Source: Uloborus plumipes (Eukaryota; Arthropoda; Arachnida; Araneae; Uloboridae). From it: DNA of 64,000 bases. Below the pieces are notes generated by a model, which was not told the DNA's origin, did not search any database, and saw only the letters and a list, made by a program, of their open reading frames with translations. Numbering within the stretch: the first letter of the stretch is position 1; each line of letters opens with the position of its first letter. The stretch is taken from positions 1 to 64,000 of the forward strand of contig JAXGGA010005788.1 of the NCBI GenBank assembly GCA_038373865.1, written 5' to 3'. The translations under genes and the position numbers were made by a program. Of this stretch, positions 24,451 through 34,207 are shown in pieces.

Positions 24451-24452
24451 GA

Positions 24453-25135
24453 TATGTAGGACAATAGGGACCAAGTTTAAAATTTATACTTGCAGAAACC
24501 TTGCATGATTTCAAATATATTAAACCTTGTTGCTTTTCTCAATAAATCTGCAAAGAAAGTAATTTAAAGTATTAAAGATGTCTTATAGCTGTGTATTAAA
24601 ACTGGAGTTGGACAACACTCGTTTTCTAAAATTTAAAATGTATATTTTATTTATTATATTTTTAATAGCTATCCATGAAATTCTTTTACTTTGGTTGCTG
24701 GATATGATTGCTGCTTATTCTAACTGCATTATATTATTGTGATATTTTTCAAATAATAACAAATGTGCTTAGTTTTTGAGTTAATGATATTAGATTTTGT
24801 TATCATATGCTCGGGGATAACCCACAAAAATATAAATGTTTACAATTGTTTTCTTTTTTAACTACTGCAAAGCACAAAAATTCCTGGTTAAAAGTATAAC
24901 TATAATAGGAGAAACTTTATTCTGGAACATAACACTGAAACATTTTCAATTATATACTATTTAGCAATATGTTTCTGAACTATAAACAATGTATTTAACG
25001 ATTAGTAGCAAGTAATGAAAAATATTTTACAAAATCCTAAATAAAAAGGATTACCTTAAAGAGAAAATACTAGTATTAAATAAGTGTAGCCGAAATAAAA
25101 ATAATAAATTAAATGAGTTAAGTCAATTATTTTGA
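24453..25135. other. non-coding AT-rich DNA
   Basis: No gene or repeat structure is seen between the Helitron end and the next fold-back element. Confidence 0.5.
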
Positions 25136-26047
25136 ATCGGGGTCAATCCATTTCAAATCACCCAGTCAGTGTTGCTCAACATTTTTAATTTTCCTGATTC
25201 TTTTATCATGGATTACCTATGGGTAGACATGAACAAAACTGCAATTGAAAAAAATTTACATGCTATATTTTTTATTTGGCAGCCATTTCAAAATGGCGAT
25301 TTGGCAAATTTGATAGAAAAACAGGGTTTGCGAAAAATTTTATTGCCAAGTCGTTTTTAAAGATATCAAAATAATTTAAAAACCAGTATGTTCGGCATAA
25401 AATTACCTTAAAATACACTTTCTTTGAATTTCCCTATAATGTAAGAAAGTTGGTCAAAATCTTTCTTCAAAAACTAGGAAAAAGCGTAGAAATTGGTAAT
25501 TTTTAAGACCATAAATTTTTATGAAGGAAGAGAGACTCAGTAATATTATTTTATTTCTGTGTTTGAGTACTCATAATACAACCAGCAGCATAAGTTTTAG
25601 TCTTTAGAATGAACTCCTTTTTTTCCTACGGGTCTTCAAAAATGACGGAAAACGCGAAAATGCCAATTTTTGTAGGTCAATATCTGAAAAGGGACTGACT
25701 GATAGATAGAAAAAAATTGAAAATTGTACAAAATGTTCTTAATACTAATAAGAATATCTCCCAATAAAATTATGACTGAGACTCAACTGCGTTTTGAGTT
25801 ATAGAGCTGCGAATTTCAGCAAAAACGCTACCTTTTTTATACACTCGTGCAATGCTAAATTAGCAACTAAGGCTTAAAATTATCTTAACTGACAAAGTTA
25901 AATAATGCTGAAATATATAAGTTAACAATGCACTTTTAATTACATCTGTTTTTAAAAAAATAATCGACAGTAGTACTAGTACTACCGTAAAATGAACTGC
26001 CGTTCTGGAACTTACCCATATGTTTTTTGCACTACAATGGTGTAAAC

Positions 26048-27131
26048 CAGTGGTTCTCAACAGGGGCAATACCACCCTCCGGTCGGCGGTGGAAAGATCT
26101 TGAGGGGTGATGAACATGTTTTGGGCGGCATCGGGGCGGTGGACATATTTTGGGCAGTAAGGGGGCAGTGGGTATATTTTGAAATTGGCTTGAGATTACA
26201 TGTTTGTACGGGGGTGGTAAAAAGCCCTTTTCTCATAGATCGGTAAGGATAGCTCAAATTTATATTCTGGGGATTTCTTACGAACTCTGATGCCTTTCCT
26301 AACGTCATCAAAGATAGCCCAAAATTCGCCAATGTCACTTAAATTTCAAAAACGTTTTTGGAGGTGTGTCCTCACTTTCATAGCGTAACTACCTAAAACA
26401 GCTTAAAGTTGTGTTTTAATGATTTTAATTTGAAAATTGTTCCAAGATTTGTCCTAAATCCCTCACCTGTCCCTGATCATCTAACTTAGATAGCCAAAAA
26501 AATAAGCTTAAAACTGCATTTTGAATACTTCAACTTTAAAAAAACTTCCGGCGTTAAAGTTTCAGAACCACCTATCACTTTCTGAAACACAATCACACAT
26601 AGCTTAAAATTTCGCTTTTTTGTTAAAGAGCTATGGAAATCTTCATTCTAAAAGATAGTCTAATAATACGGAAGGGAATCTCGAACTATTTTCCTACTCT
26701 TTCTCCAATCATGACCAAACAGAGCCTAAAATTGGGTTTTTAGGAAGTCAGTTGCTTAAAATTTCTAAAAGAGAGTCACCAGACTTGACCGACTTTTTGT
26801 GTTTGAGCATCGTCTTAACAACACCAAGGGAAAGTTGTGTTTCTCAGAGTGCAATGTGAAAAAAATTCTGGAGAAAACTCCCAAACCTTAACCATTCCCT
26901 CAACACTGACAAACATAGTTTAAATTCAGGTTTTTAGTTCAAATTTGGAGTGTAAGTTTTTTTTTTACCGTATAATAATTTTAGAACTGTCTACCGGGCA
27001 ATATTATGGAGTTAAACCGGCCAAAAAAAACTGCTTCACCTTCCAGTTTCACGCCCATCAGCAAAAGGGGGCGTTGATAACATTTTCAGTCTTAAAGGGG
27101 GCGGTAGCTGTAAAAAGGTTGAGAACCACTG
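26048..27131. mobile_element. non-autonomous hAT element, 1084 bp, nested in the fold-back left arm
   Basis: Perfect 14-bp terminal inverted repeats CAGTGGTTCTCAAC and a perfect 8-bp target duplication GTGTAAAC (26040-26047, 27132-27139) mark a hAT element. The uninterrupted right arm (near 28190) shows the empty site. The interior has no transposase frame. It contains short G-rich repeats near the left end (GGGGCGGTGGACATATTTTG and variants, 26100-26180) and a related G-rich block near the right end. This insertion is younger than the palindrome that carries it. Confidence 0.88.
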
Positions 27132-27314
27132 GTGTAAACTATTACACACATTAATGTTTTTTAAATATACTTTTGTGTTCAACTCTTAACTACTTGCCAG
27201 CTGTAATTTTGGTTAAAGAGTTGAAAAAACATGATATTTCATTGCACAGTTTATCAGTTACGTTGTGTGTTCTTCCAGAAAACGCTGTGAGTTCCAATGA
27301 AGTAACTCTAGGTA

Positions 27315-27620
27315 CTATTTTTTTGCGGGTACCCACGCAGTATAATTTTTTGACAGTTGAAAGGCAGTTTTTGGTCCAGAAGGATGAAAGAAATGTGCCA
27401 AAATATCATTGTTAGCTTCACTTTTGTCTTCAACTTTTTCCATCCACCATTTCTCATCGTTTATACAGGCAACAAAGTCATTATTTGGGAATGACGACAC
27501 ATTTGTAAATAGTATTGAAGTCTGATGATCATCAAAGCTCAAGATTGTGGAAGTAACAAAGCACCTGATTTGATTGTTCTTTAAGGAAACATATCTGTGA
27601 TAACCTCTTTTACCTTTCAC
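27315..27620 (-). pseudogene. transposon-encoded C-terminal domain, left-arm copy
   Basis: A 101-codon minus-strand frame whose distal half reads NNDFVACINDEKWWMEK, then SEANNDILAHFFHPSGP, then a TAFQLSKN block. It is the mirror image of 27829-28092. The pattern (FVACxYDxxWW, a few polar residues, NNDxxxxFxHPxGP, a short gap, WVP) is one I associate from memory with the C-terminus of an uncharacterised arthropod transposon protein; I cannot name the family. The N-terminal part is different and probably not coding. Confidence 0.45.
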
Positions 27621-27828
27621 TGTTAAACAACATATATGTATGTTTCTTCAGCTGTAATTGAGCGAATGGAAAACACACTGACAGAAAGATTTGAATAGTG
27701 TTTAACAGTGAAAGATACAAGGTTTTCACACATATGTTCCCTTAAATAACAATCAAATCAGGTGCTTTGTTACTTCTACTGACTTGAGCTTTGATGGACT
27801 TCAATAGACTTCAATACTATTTACAAAT

Positions 27829-28092
27829 GTGTCGCCATTCACAAACAATGACTTTGTTGCCTGTACATACGATGAGAAGAGGTGGATGAGAAAAGTTAAA
27901 GACAAAAGTGAAGCTAACAATGATATTTTGGTGCATTTCTTTCATCCTTCTAGACCAAAAACTGCCTTTCAACTGTCAAAAAATGATACTGCATTGGTAC
28001 CCGCAAAGAAAATAGTACGTAAGGTTACTTCATTGGAACCCACAACCTTTTCTGGAAGAACACACAACATAACTGATAAAACTGTGCAATAA
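27829..28092 (+). pseudogene. transposon-encoded C-terminal domain, right-arm copy
   Basis: An 87-codon frame reading NNDFVACTYDEKRWMRK, SEANNDILVHFFHPSRP, ALVPAKKIV and then GRTHNITDKTVQ before a stop. It extends further than the left-arm copy and ends in a plausible natural C-terminus. Conserved aromatic, HP and VP positions are kept in both arms despite nucleotide changes. It points outward towards the terminal repeat, consistent with the 3' end of a transposase gene. Upstream domains are absent, so it is a fragment. Confidence 0.5.
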
Positions 28093-29145
28093 AATATCAC
28101 GTTTGTTCAACTTTTTAACCAAAATTACAGCTGGCAAGTAGTTAATAGTTGAACACAAAAGTTTATTTAAAAAACATTAATGTGTGTAATAGTTTACACC
28201 ATTGTAGTGCATAAAACATATGGGTAAGTTCAAGAACAGTAGTTCATTTTACGGTAGTACTAGTACTACTGTCGATTATTTTTTAAAAACAGATATAATT
28301 AAAAGTGCATTGTTAACTTATATATTTCAGCATTATTTAACTTGGTCAGTTAAGATAATTTTAAGCCTTAGTTGCAAATTTAGCATTACACGAGTGAAAA
28401 TAAAGGTAGCGTTTTTGTTGAAATTCGCAGCTCTATAACTCAAAACGCAGTTGAGTCTCAGTCATAATTTTTTTGTGAGATATTCTTATTAGTATTAAGA
28501 ACATTTTATACAATTTTCATTTTTTTTCATTCAGTCCCTTTTCAGATATTGACCTACGAAAATTGGCATTTTCGCGTTTTCCGCCATTTTTGAAGACCCG
28601 TAGAAAAAAAAGGAGTTCATTCTAAAGACTAAAACTTGTGCTGCTGGTAGTATTATGAGAACTCAAACACAGACATAAAATAATATTGCTGAGTCTCCCT
28701 TCCTTCATAAAAATTTATGGTCTTAAAAATTACAAATTTCTACGTTTTTTCCTAGTTTTTCGAGAAAGATTTTGACAACTTTCTTACATGATAGGGCAAT
28801 TTAAAGAAGGTGTATTTAAAGGTAATTTTATGCTGAATACACTGGTTTTTAAATTATTTTGATATCTTTAAAAACGACTTGGCAATAAAATTTTTCGCAA
28901 ACCCTGTTTTTTTTATCAAATTTGCCAAATCGCCATTTTGAAATGGCTGCCAAATAAAAAATATAGCATGTAAATTTTTTTCAATTGCAGTTTTGTTCAT
29001 GTCTACCCATAGGTAATCCATGATAAAAAAAATCAGGAAAATTAAAAATGTTGAGCAACAAATTTTATTCATATTGGGTGATTTGAAATGGATTGACCCA
29101 TCGATTATTTTCATATTATGTTTTAGAAATATATCAAAGCAAGTA

Positions 29146-29703
29146 CAGGGTGACCCAGAAGTCACTTTACATTTTGAAAATTAAATAACTTTTTTTTCTA
29201 TTAATATATTTCTTTTTCTCTTTTCAGAATTAAAAAATATAATCCCTGGAAATTTTTGGCATGGATAAGTTTACAACAGAGCAATGAGTGAAGATAATTT
29301 AATTTTACTTTGAAAATGGATGGTCAAATGTTGCAACGCAAAGATCGTGCGCCATTTTAATGTTGGATGTCCCCCTAGTTAGGCCTGCAATAAGGAACTT
29401 AGTGACGCATTTTCAACAGACTTTTCTTACAGAGCCATGCTGTTGAAAACGCGTCACTAAGTTTCGTATTGCAGGCCTACTAGGGGGCCGAACATTAAAA
29501 TAGAGCACGATTTTTGCGTTGCAACAAGTGACCGTCCATTTTCAAAGTACAATTCAATTATCTTCAGTCGTTGTTCTGTTGTAAACTATGCCAAAAATTT
29601 CCAGGGATTATATTTTTTAATTCTGAAAAGAGAAAAAGAAATATATTAATAGAAAAAAAGTTATTTAATTTTCAAAATGTAAAGTGACTTCTGGGCCACC
29701 CTG
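29146..29703. mobile_element. hairpin MITE of Tc1/mariner type, 558 bp
   Basis: The ends CAGGGTGACCC and CAGGGTGGCCC (read inward) are flanked by TA (29144-29145, 29704-29705). The whole element folds back: each half, about 270 bp, is the inverted copy of the other, around a loop of about 20 bases near 29424-29444. The TA duplication and CAGGGTG ends fit mariner-like miniature elements. No coding capacity. Confidence 0.85.
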
Positions 29704-29705
29704 TA

Positions 29706-30260
29706 TATAATAACAGTACATCTCTAACAAATTTGTATTTATTTTCATCATAACTTTTGCATCTAACGTTTTCTCATCTGAAAAACTCTAAAACGCCTCT
29801 AACTCGATTTATTTTCATGCCTTAAAGCCCTTTGTCTATTTCATTCTTTTTAAAGAAAATAAAAATCCATTTTCCTCAAACCTAGAAAACTTTATAAATC
29901 CCTAAAGTAGGATCCATCTTTTTTTTTTATTCCCATGCCTTGTCAAGCAAATGATTAATCACTGAAAATCGAAATTTCATTTTAGGGCAAAGACGTTTGG
30001 AAGCAGAGTTTTCAGACAGCCAATCGAAATAACTCCCAACATATAAAAGCCATTTCGAAATATTTACGTTTTGGAGATTGCTTTTTCAACTTTTTTGTCG
30101 ATTTCTTTACGTTCTTGCAAAACACATAGGTTTTATTGTGAACTTGTTGATTAGAAAGGTACGACTAAACTGTTTCCAAATAGTATTTGAGCTGCAAAAC
30201 ACCTCAAACATTTTGATTTGTTTTTATAACTGACAATGTTTCTGGTTTTATATTTGTCTG
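29706..30260. other. non-coding AT-rich DNA
   Basis: No feature recognised between the two MITEs. Confidence 0.5.
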
Positions 30261-30262
30261 TA

Positions 30263-30648
30263 CACTCTTAAAAATTCAGGAAGCTTTTATGGTAAATGTT
30301 ACTGTAAAATGTAGCGTTTACAACACAGGAAATTTTTACAGTAAATTGTACTGATAAAAAAATGGCGATTGCAGCGCCAATTTATCACCACGTGACTTAC
30401 TGTGAGATGCAGATGACACCCTATTTCCGCTCTCCTGGTGTGTCTCATCTGGTACCGTGGATAGTAAAGCAGTGTGAAAAAATTCGGTCCCGGGTTTGTG
30501 ATCCTTGTCGTTCGTAACTCGCCCATTTTTGTTCTCATTTTCTCTTCCGTAAAATTTTACAGTGAAAAAATATTTTACGGTAAAAGTTACTGGCAACATG
30601 GATGCTAGTAACTTTTACCGTAAAATTGCAGGAAATTTTTTAACAGTG
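30263..30648. mobile_element. MITE with TTTTAC(A/C)GTAA-rich ends, 386 bp
   Basis: TA dinucleotides (30261-30262, 30649-30650) flank ends that start CACTCTTAAAAATTC on the left and CACTGTTAAAAAATT on the right read inward. The interior is richer in G and C. Both flanks contain many copies of TTTTACAGTAA or TTTTACGGTAA. The AT-rich sequence just to the right (30720-30925) has more of these motifs and another CATTTTTTACAGTG end at about 30921, so a second, partly overlapping copy may be present. Confidence 0.55.
30573..30625. repeat. perfect 19-bp inverted repeat (hairpin)
   Basis: TTTTACGGTAAAAGTTACT (30573-30591) is followed after 15 bases by its exact reverse complement (30607-30625). It lies inside the right end of the MITE at 30263-30648 and may be a subterminal hairpin of that family. 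Confidence 0.8.
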
Positions 30649-31533
30649 TATGTATACACGGCAGAATTTGGACTGCCGAGGTTTCAATTTAAAAGTATAA
30701 AATGCATAGTAATAAACTATCAAACTAGCAATTTTACAGTTTTGTACTGTAAAGTTAGCAATTTTAGTTTATTGCCGTAAAACTTAGCTGTATTATACTG
30801 TAAAAGCAACAGTATAATACTGGAAGCAGAGGTACCAGTTTAAAACTGTAATAATTTTTGCAGTTTATTAACATAAACTTTACTGTATTATACTGTAAAA
30901 ACAACATTCATTTTTTACAGTGAATAAGTATGTATGTCTTGAGGACTAGAATTTTCAATCGATATTAAGAAATATTTTATTAAGAATTTTTCTTAACTCT
31001 CTATCCTTAAAACAATCAAGTAAACCCTTATGTTATTCGTATGATAAAGCAAGGATCTAGTTTTATCTAAAGCCGTGGTAGTGACCTTGTGCTACTTGAG
31101 AATCAAAGGCCGTCTAGATCTGCAACAAGAAAAAAAAGCAAACACAAATAGTTAAAAAAAAAACTTTGAATTTTGAAAAAAAACTTTTACAAATTCATAT
31201 TCAGCTCATTATTTTTACCTATGTAAGATCATCGGAAAATATGAGGAACCATAAAATAAATACCAATTCATTAAAGTTATCCTGCAAAGCTTAGGAAAAG
31301 TTTCGGATCTCTTTCTATTTCAAAGTAACTTTATGTGGGTAACACTAATGTATTTGGTTGATTCTTCAAAAATGGGCAAATTTGTGTTCCATACTGATTG
31401 CTCTTTTTGTTTTTAATTTAATAAAAAATTATTTTGGGAATATTTTTATGGGTCTTTTGTTCTATAAATCTGATTATCAACAATGTCCATAATTTATTAT
31501 TATTCATTAAAAAAAACGGTATTACATTGAAAT

Positions 31534-32111
31534 GTCATCCACATGCCCTGTCCCGTAGATGTAATTTTCAATCTATGGCATCTAGATTTTTAAAAAAGGT
31601 GTTTTTTTCTCAAGATTTTTTTATTTTTGAATGTCTATGTGTGCAAGATGTAAATCACAAACAAAGCAAAATAATGTGAAAATAATGTGTCTAAAAATTA
31701 ATCTGAACTTTGTCCCAGCAATTATCAGTCATCCACATGTCTGAAAAGTATAGATATTTTTCTTTGAAATGTTTTATTTCAAAATCTGACAACACATCTT
31801 AAAATGAAGCATGGAACTTTGTTATTCCTGGCTGAAGATTAATTTTGCTGTTCTGCAATTACATTTTGATATAAAGCAAGGTAAACTCAACTTTAAATTC
31901 AAGTGTTTTTCTTCTTTGTCATTAACATGGCCTACAGAATGCAATTAAAATGTACATGTAAAAATTTTTTGATGATGAATAGTCCTAAATCTTATATTTG
32001 TAGGTTCTTACTCGAAGTTTCGCCGAAAAATATTCAGATATGACTTTTTGAGACCTTATTACTGGTGTTTTGTCATTCACATGTCCTTTTTCTAATGTCA
32101 TTCACATGCCC
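31534..32111 (+). repeat. dispersed GTCAT(T/C)CACATG motif copies
   Basis: The motif GTCATYCACATGYCC or a near variant occurs at 31534, 31728, 32072 and 32097, all on the same strand, ahead of a regular 20-bp tandem array with the same core at 32201-32300. No terminal repeats are found around the region. Confidence 0.6.
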
Positions 32112-32200
32112 AATATGAGACACGCGGATGAATCAAAAGATAAACTATGACAGTACAATGTTTAAAAAATATGTCTAACAGTTTACAGGTTAAAAAATTT

Positions 32201-32300
32201 TCATTAACATACCCATTGTGTTATTCACATACCTATTGTGTTATTCACATACCTGTTGCGTCATCCACATGTCCATTTTACCATTCATATGCCTTCAAAA
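32201..32300 (+). repeat. 20-bp minisatellite, five diverged units
   Basis: Five successive 20-base units share the core TNATTCACATACC(T/C)NTTG. The two central units (32221-32240, 32241-32260) differ at only two positions and the outer ones are more diverged. The period is exact by inspection. Confidence 0.75.
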
Positions 32301-32428
32301 AAATAAAAATGCAAAAATACAATAAAATACAGACATTTAAGCTCTGCTGATATTCTATTTTAATTATGCAACTTATAAAGTACTTTGCTGATTTTTTTCA
32401 GATTTTTAATTTTTTATATATATATATA

Positions 32429-33848
32429 CACTGCTCGACATTGAAAATGCAACACCAAGAAGGAGTGGTCAGAAATTGATGAAATTTGGTAAGAAGACAG
32501 AGACAGCATGGAACAATAATTGATATTTATTTCAAAATAAATAAGCAAAATTTAGAGCGAGGACGGCGTCGGCTCAGTAAGAAGTAGGACCACCGCGGAC
32601 AGCGATGCACGAAGAAACACGTCTAGGCATGGAGTCAATAAGCCTGCGGATGGTGTCCTGAGGGATGGCACTCCATTCCCTTTCAACCATTTGCCACAGT
32701 TCGTCCTCTGAACGAGGCAGTGACAGGTTCTGCAAACGGCGTCCAATCACGTCCCACACATGTTCGATTGGTGACAAGTCAGGAGAGTGTGGTGGCCAGG
32801 AAAGCATCTGTACACCTCGTAGAGCATGTTGGCTGATTCGAGCACTGTGAGGCCGGGCGTTATCCTGTTGAAAAATTGCATTTGGCAGACCCTGAAGGTA
32901 GGGGATTGCCACCGGTCGCAGTACATTATCTACATATCGTTGGGCCGTCATAGTGCCCCGAATACGAACTAGAGGTGATACGGAATTGTATGCAATAGCG
33001 CCCCAAACCATTATGCCACGTTTTCGCGCTGTGGGGCGTTCCACAGTTACTGCCGGATTCGATCTTTCTCCACGTCGACGCCACACACGTATGCGATGAC
33101 TATCGCTGGACAAACAGAAGCGGGATTCATCTGAGAACACTACGGTTTGCCATTCTGCCATCCACGTCGCTCTGGTCCGGCACCATTCCAAACGTTGGAG
33201 TCTGTGCTGTGAGGTCAATGGCAGTCTTCTTAGCGGGCGCCGTGATTGCAGGCTACGTGCAACCAGTCGACGGGAAATGGTTCTGGTCGACACAGGAACA
33301 TCCAGGGTACCTTGCACGTGCTGCAGAATCGACGTACAAGTGACTTGCGGGTCCGCCACAGCTTGTCGGTGAATCCGTCGATCCAAGCGATCTGACGTCA
33401 CTCTGGCTGCACCTGCACCCCTCAATGTGGCTACATTTCCTCTTTCCAACCATCTCCGACACAGTCGATGCACAGTGCTTGCATCCATGTGGGTATCAGC
33501 TGCAATTTGACGTATGGAGCAACATCCCCTTCTCAGTCCGATCACCATACCCCTTGTAAAGTCGTCTATATGCTGGAAGTGTCTTCGTTGAGGACGGCGT
33601 GGCATTTCCTCCTATCACACGTATCTTTCGAGACAAAAACCAAATTTCTCCGATAATTAGTCTGGCAGAAAAACCAACATGAACATAGCCCACTTTTCAA
33701 CTTCATTCTCTTATATCTTACTTCACGTGCGTCGGAGAGCTGCGCATTTCATATCATTTGCATAACTCAGTGACGTGCGTCTACGGTAAAATTTGCATGA
33801 ATTTCTGACCACTCCTTCTTGGCGTTGCATTTTCAATGTCGAGCAGTG
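32429..33848 (-). mobile_element. Tc1/mariner-type element copy C, 1420 bp, complete
   Basis: Inserted in a TA-repeat tract (TA at 32427-32428 and 33849-33850), with about 49-bp inverted repeats starting CACTGCTCGACATTG. One base of the right repeat differs (GGCGTTGCA for GGTGTTGCA). Same length as copies A and B, with no internal insertion. Confidence 0.94.
32574..33605 (-). CDS. Tc1-type transposase, intact (copy C)
   Basis: Full 343-residue frame, no stops. It differs from the other copies at scattered positions (RRGCCSIRQ near residue 26; PTARKRGIMVW near 191; WPPHSPDLSPIE near 270). The helix-turn-helix regions and the D159, D248 and E281 blocks are intact, again with 32 residues between the last two acidic residues. 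The W29C change in the first helix-turn-helix is unique to this copy and might affect DNA binding. Confidence 0.93.
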   Translation of the reverse strand: MPRRPQRRHFQHIDDFTRGMVIGLRRGCCSIRQIAADTHMDASTVHRLCRRWLERGNVATLRGAGAARVTSDRLDRRIHRQAVADPQVTCTSILQHVQGTLDVPVSTRTISRRLVARSLQSRRPLRRLPLTSQHRLQRLEWCRTRATWMAEWQTVVFSDESRFCLSSDSHRIRVWRRRGERSNPAVTVERPTARKRGIMVWGAIAYNSVSPLVRIRGTMTAQRYVDNVLRPVAIPYLQGLPNAIFQQDNARPHSARISQHALRGVQMLSWPPHSPDLSPIEHVWDVIGRRLQNLSLPRSEDELWQMVEREWSAIPQDTIRRLIDSMPRRVSSCIAVRGGPTSY

Positions 33849-33881
<33 letters not shown>

Positions 33882-34207
33882 GAAATCTGCATATTAGAAA
33901 TATTCCCGTATTTAAAAGTTTTAATTTACATAGTGCAAAAAAGTAATGCTTTTTAATAACGGTTCTCCGTAATAATGCAACTGATACGTATTTTTTCCTA
34001 ATGTACGTGTTGCTTTATAATATTAAAAAAAAAAACAATCACAGTAGAGGAGTGCTAATCCCAAAAATAACATTTGAAGCTCGAAGAAGCTCCAAGTTGC
34101 TTTAAAAGTTTGGGGCTGGTATGTACTTGATACAGTCGTCTTTTTTAGCCGGCCACCATGTCTGATTAATTTATCTATTTATTGTTATTATTTCAAAATT
34201 TAGTATA

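Larger units (their letters stand above)
21709..24452 (-). mobile_element. Helitron remnant, interrupted by Tc1 copy B
   Basis: Read on the minus strand, the right boundary begins TCTTAATATATAAAA preceded by A (24452-24453), a typical Helitron 5' end. The left boundary ends CTAG followed by T (21708-21712). A short hairpin with a GCCAC/GTGGC stem stands about a dozen bases before the CTAG, as expected for a Helitron 3' end. Between them lies a broken C-terminal piece of the Helitron helicase. Tc1 copy B (22720-24139) is inserted at a TA. The Rep domain and most of the helicase are missing. Confidence 0.75.
25140..29099. mobile_element. large fold-back element (about 2.9 kb plus a nested hAT insertion)
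   Basis: The ends are inverted repeats starting GGGTCAATCCATTTCAAA. A possible 4-bp target duplication ATCG flanks it (25136-25139, 29100-29103); four bases could match by chance. The left arm runs from 25140 towards about 27630 and is interrupted by a hAT element at 26048-27131. The right arm runs from about 27690 to 29099. The two arms are inverted copies along nearly their whole length, joined by a short central spacer. Each contains the same coding fragment pointing outward, towards the end. This looks like an inverted duplication of the right (3') half of a transposon. Confidence 0.8.
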
